Counted from the stretch's first letter, positions 1-9,244 are shown. The stretch is 64,000 nucleotides of DNA from Coriobacteriia bacterium (GCA_030603745.1 JAUVXE010000003.1:62001-126000); one strand, 5' to 3'. The notes: a model not told the origin generated them from the letters alone. A program made the numbers and translations.

Positions 1-1598
1 TCGAAGCCGTGCGACTCCAGGGCCCTCCGCATCTGCGACTCCATCTCGAGCCGCTCGCGCGCCTCGTCGCCCATCGCGTGCTCGTAGAGCGTGTACGAGC
101 AGGAGCGGGGGTCTTTCGAGGCATACATGGCGGTGTCCGCGCTCATGATGAGCGCGTCGGGGTCGGCGCCGTGCTCGGGGAAGAGCGCGAGCCCCATGCT
201 CGCGGTGATGCGGAGCGTCTGCCCCTCGATCTCGAACGGCTCGGAGATGCTGTCGAGCACGCGCCGCGCGAGCACGTGCGCGTCGTCGGTGTCGCCAAGG
301 TGCGCCACCACCGTGAACTCGTCGCCCGAGATCCGGGCGACCGTGTCCCGTTCGCGCACCGCGCGGCGGATCCGCTCGCCCACGAGCTTGAGGAGCGAGT
401 CGCCCACCGCATGCGTGAGCGTGTCGTTGACGAGCTTGAAATCGTCGAGGTCGAGAAAGGCGACCGCGAGCACGGTACCCGCGTCGCGGGCCTCCTCGAC
501 GGCGCGCTCAAGCCGGTCGAGGAAGAGCGTGCGGTTGGGGAGCTCGGTCAGCGGGTCGTAGTAGGCCATCGTGCGGATGGTGCGCAGCGTCTCGATCCGC
601 TCGGTGATGTCGCGCGCGACGTACTGGAGGATCTCGCGACCCTCGCCACCGGTCATCCGGGTGCCGGTGAGCTCGACATCCACGCACGTGCCGTCGGGGC
701 GGCAGAGGCTCATCGGGACCGGGCGCGCGAACGCCCCGGGTGCGGCCGAGGGCCGGAAGCCGTCGCCGCCGGTGGTGTCGCTCGCGACGAACAGATCGTC
801 GATCGGCGTCCCGAGGACCGGGTGTGGCGAGTCGACGCCCAGCAACAGCTGGCCCGCGGTGTTCACGAACGACACGATCCCGTTCTCCGCCACCACGATC
901 ATGTCCGGAGACTGCTCGACGAGCAGCCGGTGGCGCGTGCGCGACTCCCGAAGCGCGCTCGCCGCGGCGCGCTTGGCCTCCCGGAGCTCGGTCACGTCAT
1001 GCACGACCTCCACCGCCGAGGAGACCGTGCCGTCCTCGTCGAACAGCGGGTAGGAGGTGCAGCTGAGCCAGCGCTCCTCGCCCGAGCGCAGCGTAGCGCG
1101 GAACGTGCGCTCCCGGGACTCGGCCGCCTCCAGCGTGTCGCCGATGCAGCACCCCTCGCACGGCTCGGGCGTGCCGAGGAGCGCCTCGTGGCAGGGCGCG
1201 CCGGCCATCTCGGCGCCCGGGATGCCGGCCAGCTCCGCCGCCCGCGCGTTGGCGAAGGTCACCGTGAGGTCGCGGTCGACGCAGAGCACCGCGTCGGGGC
1301 TGTTCTCGTAGGCGAGCCGGGTCCGCGCCCGCTCGAGCGCGAGCGCGTGCTCGACCACGGTGCGACGGGTGAGCCCCGCCTGCACGACCGCGGTGCCGAT
1401 CAGGATGGGGAGGACGAGCAGCAGGCGGGTCCACACCGACTCCGGATCGGGGCGCAGGAGCGCGTCGATGAACGGCTCACCGCGGAAGAGCGCGCCGTCG
1501 ACCCCGGCGTGCAGCAGCCACGACAGAGCCGAGAGCGCCAGGCCGCCGAGCGCGACCAGTGCGACCCTCTCGGGCAGCGTGCGAGTCTGATCCCCCAC
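1..1598 (-). CDS. Membrane-anchored PAS-PAS-GGDEF diguanylate cyclase (3' end outside the window)
   Basis: Reading the minus strand from a GTG at 1598 gives one uninterrupted frame to the window edge. A G-rich Shine-Dalgarno lies about 10 nt upstream. Two hydrophobic segments (about residues 12-30 and 45-65) are followed by two PAS-like sensor regions (about 85-200 and 215-330) and then a GGDEF domain. The domain shows [17 protein letters not shown] and the active-site variant RISGDEF. SGDEF is usually catalytically competent, so this should make cyclic di-GMP from two GTP at the membrane. The sequence after the GGDEF (ending at [11 protein letters not shown]) resembles the linker into an EAL phosphodiesterase domain. 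A dual GGDEF-EAL protein is therefore likely, but it cannot be seen here. It is divergent from leuA. Confidence 0.88.
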   Translation of the reverse strand, partial: MGDQTRTLPERVALVALGGLALSALSWLLHAGVDGALFRGEPFIDALLRPDPESVWTRLLLVLPILIGTAVVQAGLTRRTVVEHALALERARTRLAYENSPDAVLCVDRDLTVTFANARAAELAGIPGAEMAGAPCHEALLGTPEPCEGCCIGDTLEAAESRERTFRATLRSGEERWLSCTSYPLFDEDGTVSSAVEVVHDVTELREAKRAAASALRESRTRHRLLVEQSPDMIVVAENGIVSFVNTAGQLLLGVDSPHPVLGTPIDDLFVASDTTGGDGFRPSAAPGAFARPVPMSLCRPDGTCVDVELTGTRMTGGEGREILQYVARDITERIETLRTIRTMAYYDPLTELPNRTLFLDRLERAVEEARDAGTVLAVAFLDLDDFKLVNDTLTHAVGDSLLKLVGERIRRAVRERDTVARISGDEFTVVAHLGDTDDAHVLARRVLDSISEPFEIEGQTLRITASMGLALFPEHGADPDALIMSADTAMYASKDPRSCSYTLYEHAMGDEARERLEMESQMRRALESHGF

Positions 1599-1698
1599 GT
1601 CGGATCGTCTCCCCCCCAGGTGACGTCATCTTCTACTATCGGCGGAACCGATGGCCGACTTGACCCCCGGACATCACGTCCTCGCTGCTCCGATGCGC

Positions 1699-1704
1699 TA
1701 TACT
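1699..1704 (+). promoter_or_regulatory. -10 element TATACT placing a transcript start at the ATG of a small upstream ORF
   Basis: TATACT is followed by six bases and then the A of an ATG at 1711, which is the expected distance to a transcription start. The mRNA would then begin at or next to the start codon (leaderless). I see no good -35 at 17 nt. Confidence 0.5.
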
Positions 1705-1710
1705 TCCGCC

Positions 1711-1782
1711 ATGTATGCGACCACTCACATCCTTGGACTCGGCGCCACGGCGCGACTTACGGGGCCGGCCGTCACCCACTAG
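1711..1782 (+). CDS. Putative leaderless leader peptide of leuA (23 aa)
   Basis: The ATG at 1711 opens a 23-codon frame ([16 protein letters not shown]...) closing at TAG 1780-1782, 59 nt before leuA. It is preceded by a well-placed -10 box but no ribosome binding site, as expected for a leaderless actinobacterial message. It has three leucine codons, two of them CTT, which is rare in this window; that is a weaker leucine signature than classical attenuators have. Its stop codon lies in the loop of a 9-bp hairpin. Whether it is translated or regulatory is inference. Confidence 0.35.
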   Translation: MYATTHILGLGATARLTGPAVTH

Positions 1783-1792
1783 CGTGGTGGCC
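1767..1792 (+). promoter_or_regulatory. Hairpin overlapping the leader-peptide stop codon
   Basis: Arms GGCCGTCAC (1767-1775) and GTGGTGGCC (1784-1792) pair over 9 bp with two G-U wobbles and an 8-nt loop containing the TAG. No U-tract follows, so it is not a simple terminator. A ribosome stopped at the leader ORF end would disrupt it. Confidence 0.35.
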
Positions 1793-1841
1793 CGCCGGCA
1801 TCATCGCAGCCCGCTCTGACACGCTGAACAAGGAGACTCCC

Positions 1842-3410
1842 GTGAGCATCCCCGACACCACCGGCTTCGAAACGGTCCGCATCTTCGACACCACCCTGCG
1901 CGACGGCGAGCAGTCGCCCGGCGCGAGCATGAACACCGAGGAGAAGCTCGAGATCGCCCGACAGCTCGTCCGCCTCGGCGTGGACGTGATAGAGGCCGGG
2001 TTCCCCGTCTCGAGCCCCGGCGACTTCGAGAGCGTGCGGCGCATCGGCGCCGAGGTCGGCGACGCGGCGATCGTCTGCGCGCTCACCCGCGCGGTCCCTG
2101 CCGACATCGAGGTCGCCGCCGACGCGCTCGCCACCGCGGCCCGCCCGCGCATCCACACCGGCATCGGCGTCTCCGAGTCCCACCTGCGCGACAAGCTGCG
2201 GATCGATCGCGACACCGCGGTCGAGCGGGGGGTCGCCGCGGTCAAGCTCGCCCGCACCTTCGTGGATGACGTCGAGTTCTACGCCGAGGACGCCGGACGC
2301 GCCGAGCCCGCGTTCCTCTACCGGATGGTCGAGGCCGTCATCGCCGCCGGCGCCACGGTCGTCAACATCCCCGACACCACCGGCTACACCTACCCGGCCG
2401 AGTTCGGCGCGCTCATCGCCGGCCTCTTCGAGCACGTGAGCGGCATCGAGAACGCGATCGTCTCGGTGCACTGCCACAACGACCTCGGGATGGCGACCGC
2501 CAACGCGCTCGCCGGGGTCGCCGCGGGCGCGCGCCAGGTCGAGTGCACCATCAACGGCATCGGCGAGCGGGCGGGCAACACCGCGATGGAGGAGGTCGTG
2601 ATGGCGCTGCGCAGCCGTCGCGAGTTCTTCGGCGCGGACACCTCGATCAACGCGCGCGAGATCATGCGCACCTCGCGCCTCGTCTCCAACATCACCGGCA
2701 TCCTCGTGCAGCCCAACAAGTCGATCGTGGGTGCGAACGCCTTCGCGCACAGCAGCGGGATCCATCAGGACGGCGTGCTCAAGGAGCGCTCCACCTACGA
2801 GATCATCGACCCGGCCGACGTGGGCGTGGGCGGCAGCGCGATCGTGCTCACGGCCCGCTCCGGCCGGGCGGCACTCAGGCACCGCGTCGAGCAGCTCGGC
2901 TACGAGCTCGCCGAGGAGGAGTTCGAGCGTGTCTACGCCGAGTTCCTCGAGCTCGCCGACAAGAAGAAGGAGGTCTACGACGAGGACCTCGAGACGCTCG
3001 TGAGCGAGTCCGAGCGGACCTCGGCGGGTGAGGTCTACCACCTGCAGACGCTCCACGTCATGTGCGGCGAGCCGGGCATCCCCACCGCGACCGTCGAGCT
3101 CGTGGAGGTCGCCACCGGCTCGCACCTCATCGACTCGAGCCACGGCGCCGGGCCGGTCGACGCGGTCTACCGCGCGATCAACCGCATGATCGACGTCGAG
3201 AACGACCTCATCGAGTTCAGCGTCCAGAGCGTCACGCGCGGCATCGACGCGCTCGGCGAGGTCACCATCCGCGTGCGCAGCGGCGACGGTCGGGTCTTCA
3301 CCGGCCGAGGGGCCCACAGCGACATCATCCTCGCGAGCGCCCGGGCATACGTGAACGCGCTCAACCGGCTGCTCGTGGCTGAGCGTCCCTCCGTCGTCGA
3401 CGAGCTGTAA
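1842..3410 (+). CDS. leuA: 2-isopropylmalate synthase
   Basis: Condenses acetyl-CoA with 2-oxoisovalerate, the first committed step of leucine synthesis. The GTG at 1842 follows an AAGGAG ribosome binding site and gives 522 aa, normal for the family. The frame is open much further upstream, but that part is a shadow of the divergent GGDEF gene. The TIM-barrel domain (about 8-275) shows [16 protein letters not shown], the metal-binding [16 protein letters not shown] and [16 protein letters not shown]-terminal LeuA allosteric domain (about 370-510) is present, so leucine feedback is expected. The frame continues straight into the next gene 9 bp downstream. The paralogue at 58197 is citramalate synthase, not a second leuA. 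Confidence 0.96.
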   Translation: MSIPDTTGFETVRIFDTTLRDGEQSPGASMNTEEKLEIARQLVRLGVDVIEAGFPVSSPGDFESVRRIGAEVGDAAIVCALTRAVPADIEVAADALATAARPRIHTGIGVSESHLRDKLRIDRDTAVERGVAAVKLARTFVDDVEFYAEDAGRAEPAFLYRMVEAVIAAGATVVNIPDTTGYTYPAEFGALIAGLFEHVSGIENAIVSVHCHNDLGMATANALAGVAAGARQVECTINGIGERAGNTAMEEVVMALRSRREFFGADTSINAREIMRTSRLVSNITGILVQPNKSIVGANAFAHSSGIHQDGVLKERSTYEIIDPADVGVGGSAIVLTARSGRAALRHRVEQLGYELAEEEFERVYAEFLELADKKKEVYDEDLETLVSESERTSAGEVYHLQTLHVMCGEPGIPTATVELVEVATGSHLIDSSHGAGPVDAVYRAINRMIDVENDLIEFSVQSVTRGIDALGEVTIRVRSGDGRVFTGRGAHSDIILASARAYVNALNRLLVAERPSVVDEL

Positions 3411-3419
3411 GGAGCGGGC

Positions 3420-5345
3420 GTGGAGCGGGCATCGCGGCTTCCGGTCGGGACCGTCGCGGTCATGCTCGTGCTCGTCGTGCTCGGCACGGCGAACCTGACC
3501 GGCATCGGCATCGGCAGCGGGCCGCTGCTCTACGACACCATCGCGCTCGCCCGGCTCGTGCCGGCGCTCGTGCTCACCTGCGCCGCGTGGACGGCGTGGT
3601 TCGCGCTTCGCGCCCGCCGGGGCGAGCCGCTGCGCGCGGACCTCGTCTGGGCGCTCCTCGGCGGGCTGGCGCTCTGGGCGGCCGTCTCGCTCGCGTTCTC
3701 GCCCCACCGCCTCCACGGGGTCCTCGGCCAGTCCGAGCGCCTCGAGGGACTCGTGACCTTCGTGCTCTACGCGCTCGTCTACGGGCTCACGCTGCAGGTC
3801 GTGCGCCGGATCGGCGACGCGCGGCTGCTGCTCTCCGCGCTCGGCGGGGCGGCGACCCTCGTGGCGCTCTACGGGCTCGTGCAGTTCGCCGGGTTCGAGC
3901 CGTTCGACTACACCTTCGAGGGCTACACGTTCGAGACGCGGCGCGCCTTCGCGACCTTCGGCAACCCGAACTTCCTCGCGGGGCTGCTCGTGCTCGCCCT
4001 GCCGCCGCTCGGGGCGCTCTCGATCCGGGCGCGTTCGCAGGCCGTGCGCATGGGCTGGGCGCTCGCGGCGGTCGTGGTGGCCGCGGCGCTCGTCGCCACC
4101 TTCTCGCGCGCGGCGTGGGCGGGCGCGGCGGTGCAGGCGGTCCTCGGCGGCGTGGTGCTCTGGCGCGCGCGGGCGGCCATCGACTGGCGCGCGCTGCGGG
4201 TGCCGCTCGCCATCGGCGCGGTCGCGTTCGCGGTGCTCGTGGCGGTCTCGGCCGGCGCCACCGGCGAGCTCGACGTCGTGCGGCGCCTCGCCGAGGCGAG
4301 CGAGCGCACCGGCAGCGCCGGCGAGCGCTCGATGCTCGGCGGCATCGCGATCGCCGCGGCGGGGGAGCGCCCGGTGACCGGCTACGGCCCCGACGCGTTC
4401 CTCGCCGCGTTCCGCGCGAACCGCACCGACGACTACGTGCTCGGGTTCGGCGCCCGCACGACGATGAACAACGCGCATGCCTGGCCGCCGCAGCTCGCCG
4501 CGACCCTCGGCGTGCCCGGGGCGCTGCTCCACCTCGCCGCGCTCGCCACGGCCCTCGGGCTCTCGGCGCGGACGGTCTTCCGGCGCACCCCTCGCCGCCC
4601 GCGTGCCGCCGACCCGCCCGCCGCGGCCGGGCCCGACCCCGACCCGCTCACGCCCTCGGCGGACCTGCTCTACGCGGCGGCGTGGGTGGGCGCGGCCGGC
4701 TTCGCGCTGACGATGCTCGCCAACGTCGCCGTGCTCGGCGCCACCGTGCCCTTCTTCGTGCTGCTCGGGATCGTGGGGGCCCCCGCCGCCCGCGCCGTGG
4801 AGCTCCGCGCGCCCGCCGTACCCCTCGGCGGAGCGGCCTTCGCGTCGGCGCTCACGGTGGCGGCCGTCGTGGCCTCGGCCGCGCTCGTCACCGCCGACGC
4901 CTCCTACCTCGCCGCCCGAAACGCGTTTCGCGGGCTTGCCGCCGGCGACGCCGTCGCGCTGACGGAGCGCGCCGTCGCGCTCAACCCCACCTCGGTCAAG
5001 TACTCGCGCGGGCTGGCCGAGGTCACCGCCGCCCCCGCCGCCTCCGCGCTCGTCGCGGGGCGTCCCGCCGAGGAGGTCCGCGCGCTCCTCCCCGGAGCGC
5101 TCGCCGCCTACGAGCGCCACCTCGCGCGCCACCCTGCCGACTACCCCGGCCTCGCGTGGTACGGATCGCTCCAGGTGCGCGCCGGCGTCGCGCTCGACGA
5201 CCCGGCGCTCGTCGCCGCCGGCCAGCGCGCGGCGCAGCGGGCCGCGACCCTCGACCGCCAGAACGAGGAGGTCTTCGAGCTCGCGATGGGAGCTACGAGC
5301 GCCTTCGCGATCGAGTCCGCCGCCGGGGTGCTCCCGCTCCCGTAG
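3420..5345 (+). CDS. Wzy_C / O-antigen-ligase-like membrane protein with helical-repeat C terminus (first of three)
   Basis: 641 aa from a GTG with AAGGAG that overlaps the end of leuA, so probably cotranscribed with it. About 10-12 membrane helices carry a Wzy_C-type loop: a GYGPDAF motif near residue 320 and AHAWPPQLAATLGVPGALL, whose His matches the functional His of O-antigen ligases and PglL-type O-oligosaccharyltransferases. After the last helix (about 480) comes a TPR-like helical region of roughly 150 residues. The same architecture recurs at 10528-12324 and 14693-16591 beside cytochrome genes. It is expected to transfer or polymerise lipid-linked glycan at the outer membrane face; whether the acceptor is glycan or protein cannot be read from sequence. 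Confidence 0.8.
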   Translation: MERASRLPVGTVAVMLVLVVLGTANLTGIGIGSGPLLYDTIALARLVPALVLTCAAWTAWFALRARRGEPLRADLVWALLGGLALWAAVSLAFSPHRLHGVLGQSERLEGLVTFVLYALVYGLTLQVVRRIGDARLLLSALGGAATLVALYGLVQFAGFEPFDYTFEGYTFETRRAFATFGNPNFLAGLLVLALPPLGALSIRARSQAVRMGWALAAVVVAAALVATFSRAAWAGAAVQAVLGGVVLWRARAAIDWRALRVPLAIGAVAFAVLVAVSAGATGELDVVRRLAEASERTGSAGERSMLGGIAIAAAGERPVTGYGPDAFLAAFRANRTDDYVLGFGARTTMNNAHAWPPQLAATLGVPGALLHLAALATALGLSARTVFRRTPRRPRAADPPAAAGPDPDPLTPSADLLYAAAWVGAAGFALTMLANVAVLGATVPFFVLLGIVGAPAARAVELRAPAVPLGGAAFASALTVAAVVASAALVTADASYLAARNAFRGLAAGDAVALTERAVALNPTSVKYSRGLAEVTAAPAASALVAGRPAEEVRALLPGALAAYERHLARHPADYPGLAWYGSLQVRAGVALDDPALVAAGQRAAQRAATLDRQNEEVFELAMGATSAFAIESAAGVLPLP

Positions 5346-5385
5346 CGCGCGCGGCGCTCCCATCGCCCGAACGGCGTCTTTCGCG

Positions 5386-5391
5386 TAGAAT
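5386..5391 (+). promoter_or_regulatory. -10 element TAGAAT of leuC
   Basis: TAGAAT lies 39 nt before the leuC start. The identical hexamer stands upstream of leuD (46237) and cimA (58147), suggesting a shared promoter type for this pathway. The -35 is not obvious. Confidence 0.5.
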
Positions 5392-5429
5392 GCTCTGACC
5401 GACACGCCCCGCCGAGGAGGTCTGGCCCC

Positions 5430-6698
5430 ATGCCCCGCCCCATGACGATCACCGAGAAGATCCTCGCCGCCCACGCCGGCCTGCCTGAGGTCGAGCCCGG
5501 GCAGCTCATCAACTGCGCGCTCGACATCGTGCTCGCCAACGACGTGACCGCGCCCATCGCGATCCGCGAGTTCCGCCGCACCGGGCTTTCCAAGGTCTGG
5601 GACCCCGAGAAGATCGCGCTCGTGCCCGACCACTACACCCCCAACAAGGACATCAAGTCCGCCGAGCAGGCCAAGGTCATGCGCGACTTCGTGCGCGAGC
5701 AGGGCATCACGCACTACTACGAGATCGGTTGCATGGGCGTGGAGCACGCGCTCCTGCCCGAGCAGGGTGTCGTGGGCCCGGGCGACGTGATCATCGGCGC
5801 CGACAGCCACACCTGCACCTACGGCGCGCTCGGCGCGTTCGCCACGGGCGTGGGTAGCACGGACGCCGCCGCCGGCATGGCGACCGGCGAGGCGTGGTTC
5901 AAGGTGCCGGCCTCGCTCAAGTTCAACGTCGAGGGCGAGCTCTCGCCGTGGGTGAGCGCCAAGGACATCATCCTGCACATCATCGGCATGATCGGCGTGG
6001 ACGGGGCGCTCTACCAGGCGATGGAGTTCACCGGCTCGACCATCGAGGCGCTCGACATGGACGGCCGCATGACCGTCTGCAACATGGCGATCGAGGCCGG
6101 AGGCAAGTCCGGCATCATCGCGGTCGACGACACCACCCGCGCCTACGTGAACGGCCGCTTCGAGCGCGAGGCCGTCGAGTACCACAGCGACCCCGACGCG
6201 GTCTACGCCGCCGTCTACGAGATCGACGCCGCCGACATCGTGCCCACGGTCGCCTTCCCGCACCTGCCGAGCAACACGCGCCCGGCCGCCGAGGCCCGCG
6301 ACATCAAGGTCGACCAGGTCGTCATCGGCTCGTGCACCAACGGACGCCTCGAGGACCTGCGGGTCACCGCCGAGGTGCTCAAGGGCCGCACCGTGCACCC
6401 TGACGTGCGCCTCATCATCATCCCGGCGACCCAGGAGATCTACCGTCAGGCGATGCACGAGGGGCTCTTCGACATCTACCTCGACGCCAACGCCGCCGTC
6501 TCCACGCCCACGTGCGGGCCGTGCCTCGGCGGACACATGGGCATCCTGGCGGCGGGGGAGCGCGCGGTGGCGACCACCAACCGCAACTTCGTGGGCCGGA
6601 TGGGCGACCCCACGAGCGAGGTCTACCTCGCGAGCCCGGCCGTGGCCGCGGCGACGGCCGTGGCGGGCCACATCGCGCTGCCGGAGGATCTCGAGTAG
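5430..6698 (+). CDS. leuC: 3-isopropylmalate dehydratase large subunit
   Basis: Isomerises 2-isopropylmalate to 3-isopropylmalate (and citramalate to erythro-3-methylmalate) as a 4Fe-4S enzyme with LeuD. At 422 aa it is the shorter archaeal/HacA-like LeuC type. Cluster-ligand cysteines lie in [14 protein letters not shown], in [11 protein letters not shown] and in [19 protein letters not shown] ribosome binding site precedes the ATG. Its partner leuD is about 39.6 kb downstream at 46277; in most genomes the two subunits are adjacent. Given cimA in the same window, one isomerase probably serves both leucine and isoleucine synthesis. Confidence 0.96.
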   Translation: MPRPMTITEKILAAHAGLPEVEPGQLINCALDIVLANDVTAPIAIREFRRTGLSKVWDPEKIALVPDHYTPNKDIKSAEQAKVMRDFVREQGITHYYEIGCMGVEHALLPEQGVVGPGDVIIGADSHTCTYGALGAFATGVGSTDAAAGMATGEAWFKVPASLKFNVEGELSPWVSAKDIILHIIGMIGVDGALYQAMEFTGSTIEALDMDGRMTVCNMAIEAGGKSGIIAVDDTTRAYVNGRFEREAVEYHSDPDAVYAAVYEIDAADIVPTVAFPHLPSNTRPAAEARDIKVDQVVIGSCTNGRLEDLRVTAEVLKGRTVHPDVRLIIIPATQEIYRQAMHEGLFDIYLDANAAVSTPTCGPCLGGHMGILAAGERAVATTNRNFVGRMGDPTSEVYLASPAVAAATAVAGHIALPEDLE

Positions 6699-6777
6699 GC
6701 CCGCCGAGGGCCCCTGGTCGCGGTCGGACTCCCGGACGCCGGGCAGCCGCAGGGTATCCGGCATCGGAGTTGCTGCG

Positions 6778-6813
6778 TCCGCGGGTACGTGACCCCGTTC
6801 ACATACCCGCGGA
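6778..6813 (+). promoter_or_regulatory. Long inverted repeat containing a CRP-like operator
   Basis: Arms TCCGCGGGTA (6778-6787) and TACCCGCGGA (6804-6813) are perfect complements. The inner GTGA/TCAC extends the stem to 14 bp with one C/A mismatch and a 6-nt loop. It lies 80 nt after leuC without a strong U-tract, so it could terminate leuC weakly or be an extended operator for the TPR/NHL operon. Confidence 0.6.
6788..6803 (+). promoter_or_regulatory. CRP/FNR-type operator, site 1 (TPR-NHL operon)
   Basis: CGTGA-CCCCGT-TCACA, one mismatch from TGTGA-N6-TCACA. It is centred about 80 nt upstream of the start predicted from a TACACT -10 at 6864-6869. It belongs to a set of four such sites upstream of the cytochrome-block transcription units. 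Confidence 0.6.
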
Positions 6814-6927
6814 CGAAGCCCGTTTCCTTAACGGAGATTTCGTGAAGGCGAGCACGGATACAGTACACTGACGCGTGGCTCGCGACCGCGGGCCGGACCG
6901 ACCACCCGCTCACCGCTGGAGGACTCC

Positions 6928-7725
6928 ATGCCTGACGCAGGACCCCCGACGCTCGACCCCGGGCGCCCGGACGGCGACGAGCAGCAGCCCGCTGCCGCTC
7001 CCGCCCGCCCCAGCATGTTCGACGACCCGCTCGTGCGCCGGATGACCTTCGTCGCCGCAGGGCTGGTGATCGTCTTCCTCGCGACCGTGGTGGGTGCGCT
7101 CGTCACCGGCCTGCTCCTGCCCTCCGGCCCGCGCACGCTCACCGAGAAGGAGATCGCGGTGGCCGGCGAGGCGGTCAGGGCGGGCAGCACCGATCCCGAG
7201 GTCTGGGGGACCTACATCGCCGCACTCGTGGACGGCGGCCAGTATGGCCGCGCACGCTCGGTGATCGAGGACGCCCGCCGCAGTATCGACGATTCGGGTA
7301 CCGCGGAAATCCCGCTGGGAGAGGCGCGCCTCTACTCGGCGCAGGGTCAGTACGAGCGGGCCATCGAGTCCGTCGACGAGGTCAAGCGGATACTCGAGGC
7401 GGACCTCGAGACCCGGCTGGCATCGGGCGGGCGCATCCGTGAGGCCGCGCTGCTCGACGGATTGCACCCCAACTACGACATCGCGGCGCTGCTCAAGGCC
7501 TACGCGCTGGTAGAGCTCGGCCGCCACGAGGATGCGGTCGACGAGTTCACCATCTTCCTGGAGCGCAACCGCGGCGCTTCCGACGTGCTGGTCGATCGCG
7601 GCAACGCCAACCGCGAGGCGGGCGACACCGCCGCTGCGGAGGCCGACTACCGTGAGGCCATGCGCTTCATCCCCGACATGCCCCAGGCAGTAGAAGGACT
7701 CGAGTCGATCGGAGTCACGCCATGA
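6928..7725 (+). CDS. TPR-repeat membrane protein
   Basis: 265 aa from an ATG with GGAGG. The N-terminal about 35 residues are proline-rich and cytoplasmic. One membrane helix (about 40-66, FVAAGLVIVFLATVVGALV) is followed by an extracytoplasmic region of four to five TPR-like helical pairs, for example YGRARSVIEDARRSI, QYERAIESVDEVK and GRHEDAVDEFTIF. No catalytic motif is visible. The stop overlaps the start of the NHL gene by 4 nt, so the two are translationally coupled. It probably acts as a scaffold in assembly or export of the cytochromes encoded next; that role is inferred from context only. Confidence 0.82.
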   Translation: MPDAGPPTLDPGRPDGDEQQPAAAPARPSMFDDPLVRRMTFVAAGLVIVFLATVVGALVTGLLLPSGPRTLTEKEIAVAGEAVRAGSTDPEVWGTYIAALVDGGQYGRARSVIEDARRSIDDSGTAEIPLGEARLYSAQGQYERAIESVDEVKRILEADLETRLASGGRIREAALLDGLHPNYDIAALLKAYALVELGRHEDAVDEFTIFLERNRGASDVLVDRGNANREAGDTAAAEADYREAMRFIPDMPQAVEGLESIGVTP

Positions 7726-8984
7726 GCGACGTCCCCACCCCAGCCACCGTATCCGAGCAGTCCACGGTGCGCTCGCGCCGGGGCCGCCGCATCCTCGCGG
7801 TGGTGCTCGTGGTGCTCTTCATCCTGCTCGCGTTCGCCTCGTTCCTGCTGCTCCGCCTCCTCGTGCCGCCGGGGGGCCCCGGCGACGACACCGAGACGGC
7901 CGGCGTGACGTGGGTCCGCTCGATCTACGGCATGAGCTCGGCGATCGACGACCAGTTCGGTCGCACGCAGTCCGCCGCGCCGGCTCCCGACGGCACGATC
8001 TGGGTCACGGACGTCCAGCGGCGCGCGCTCATGGGCTTCTCGGCCGACGGCTCCTACATCGGCAGCATCACCGGCGAGAACGACATCCCGCTCGCGGTGG
8101 TCGGGCGCGCCACGGTCGGACCGGACGGGCTGTTCTACGTCTGCGAGACCAACCGCGACGTGGTCCGCGTCATCGACCGGGACGGTAACGAGGTCAGCTC
8201 GTTCGGTATCCCGAGCCCGGTCTCGGTCGCCGTGAGCGAGGACCGGATCGTCGTGGGCTCCGTCAACGGGTTCGCGATCCTCGACAAGGAGGGCAACCCG
8301 CTCCACGTCATCGGTTCGCGTGGCCAGGAGGACTGGCAGTTCGACTACGTCCACGGCGTCGCGATCGCCGAGAACGGCAACATCTATGTCGCCGACTCAT
8401 TCAACAACCGCCTGAGCGGGTACGACCCCGAGGGCAACCGCCTCTGGATCGTGCGCACCGGTAACCCGAGCAATCAGGCCGACATGATCGACGGCCGCCT
8501 GACGGTCCTCGACGCCGAGGACGTCTCGCTCCAGCCCGGCGAGACGCTCCAGTTGCCGCTCGGGCTCACGCTCGACGGCGCGGGCCGCATCGTGGTGGTC
8601 GACATGTTCGAGAACACGCTCGCGGTCTTCTCCACCGAGGACGGCTCGTTCATCGGCCGCTACGGCGACGTGGGCGCCAACGACGGTCAGTTCTTCTATC
8701 CCCAGAGCGTGAGCTACGACGCCGGGCGCGACTGGTTCCTCGTGGCCGACAGTCTTAACAACCGGGTCCAGATCGTCCGCATCCCGGACTCCGCCGGCGG
8801 GGGAGACCTCGCAGCCGCCGTCCGGCGCGCTCTGGCCGGTCCGCTGCGCGCCTGTTTCCTGCCGCTGTTGCTCCTGCTCATCGCCCTCGTGGTCTGGCTG
8901 AGCGCGCGGGCGGCCCGCAAGCGCAGGGAACAGCGCGAGCTGGCGGCCTCAGCGCAGGACCTCTCCGTCGATCCGGCGCTCTGA
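7722..8984 (+). CDS. NHL-repeat beta-propeller membrane protein
   Basis: 420 aa. An N-terminal helix (about 24-48), then a six-bladed NHL/SMP-30-like propeller (about 62-355) with repeated blades such as GVAIAENGNIYVADSFNNR and GLTLDGAGRIVVVDMFENT, then a second helix (about 375-397) and a basic cytoplasmic tail. The propeller is therefore outside the membrane and tethered at both ends, an unusual arrangement. NHL propellers often sit beside extracellular multiheme cytochromes and act as binding platforms. It overlaps the TPR gene by 4 nt and lies 260 bp before the hexaheme cytochrome. Confidence 0.85.
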   Translation: MSDVPTPATVSEQSTVRSRRGRRILAVVLVVLFILLAFASFLLLRLLVPPGGPGDDTETAGVTWVRSIYGMSSAIDDQFGRTQSAAPAPDGTIWVTDVQRRALMGFSADGSYIGSITGENDIPLAVVGRATVGPDGLFYVCETNRDVVRVIDRDGNEVSSFGIPSPVSVAVSEDRIVVGSVNGFAILDKEGNPLHVIGSRGQEDWQFDYVHGVAIAENGNIYVADSFNNRLSGYDPEGNRLWIVRTGNPSNQADMIDGRLTVLDAEDVSLQPGETLQLPLGLTLDGAGRIVVVDMFENTLAVFSTEDGSFIGRYGDVGANDGQFFYPQSVSYDAGRDWFLVADSLNNRVQIVRIPDSAGGGDLAAAVRRALAGPLRACFLPLLLLLIALVVWLSARAARKRREQRELAASAQDLSVDPAL

Positions 8985-9038
8985 CCCCCGGGAGACCGAA
9001 ATAACAATTCTTAACACTTCATTAAAGCAAGTTAGGGG

Positions 9039-9067
9039 TTGAGGAATCAGCACCCGCGCGGTACGAT
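9039..9067 (+). promoter_or_regulatory. Promoter of the hexaheme cytochrome gene
   Basis: TTGAGG (9039-9044), 17-nt spacer, TACGAT (9062-9067). The inferred start near 9074 leaves a 5' UTR of about 170 nt. The region just upstream is markedly AT-rich for this genome (AATTCTTAACACTTCATTAA), resembling an UP-like element. Confidence 0.6.
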
Positions 9068-9083
9068 ACTCACAAGGTCTACA

Positions 9084-9099
9084 TGTGTGTCCGTTCACA
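9084..9099 (+). promoter_or_regulatory. CRP/FNR-type operator, site 2 (hexaheme cytochrome)
   Basis: TGTGT-GTCCGT-TCACA, one mismatch from the CRP consensus. It starts about 10 nt downstream of the inferred transcription start, a position more compatible with repression than activation. Confidence 0.6.
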
Positions 9100-9112
9100 A
9101 GCGGCGCACAGC

Positions 9113-9170
9113 GACTGAGCGGCAGTCACGTAGACGCGGACGGAGACACCTCCGGGCCACGGATGCGTCT
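9113..9170 (+). promoter_or_regulatory. Structured 5' untranslated region of the hexaheme gene
   Basis: Two nested or tandem hairpins: GACTG/CAGTC (9113-9117, 9123-9127), then an outer stem GACGC/GCGTC (9133-9137, 9165-9169) enclosing CGGAG-ACAC-CTCCG (9141-9154). GTCTAC near 9077 can also pair with GTAGAC near 9130. It fits no riboswitch family I can name and may stabilise an abundant mRNA. Confidence 0.4.
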
Positions 9171-9244
9171 GTAATCTTCAGCTTGGGAAAGGAGGTGCGC
9201 ATATGAAACAAGCGTTCACAATTCGATCAACTGAAGGAGTTTCC

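Noticed and set aside
1660-1665. TTGACC as the -35 of leuA
   Set aside because: It is 33 nt from TATACT, too far for one promoter.
1779-6764. Very long open frame on the minus strand (over 1600 codons) opposite leuA, the ligase-like gene and leuC
   Set aside because: Arg/Gly/Val/Asp-rich composition without domains; a typical antisense shadow in GC-rich DNA. The opposite strand has three clearly recognisable genes.
9100-9200. Possible cyclic-di-GMP (GEMM) riboswitch upstream of the hexaheme gene, since GEMM RNAs control cytochromes in Geobacter
   Set aside because: The conserved GEMM core and tetraloop-receptor pattern could not be found; only generic hairpins are present.
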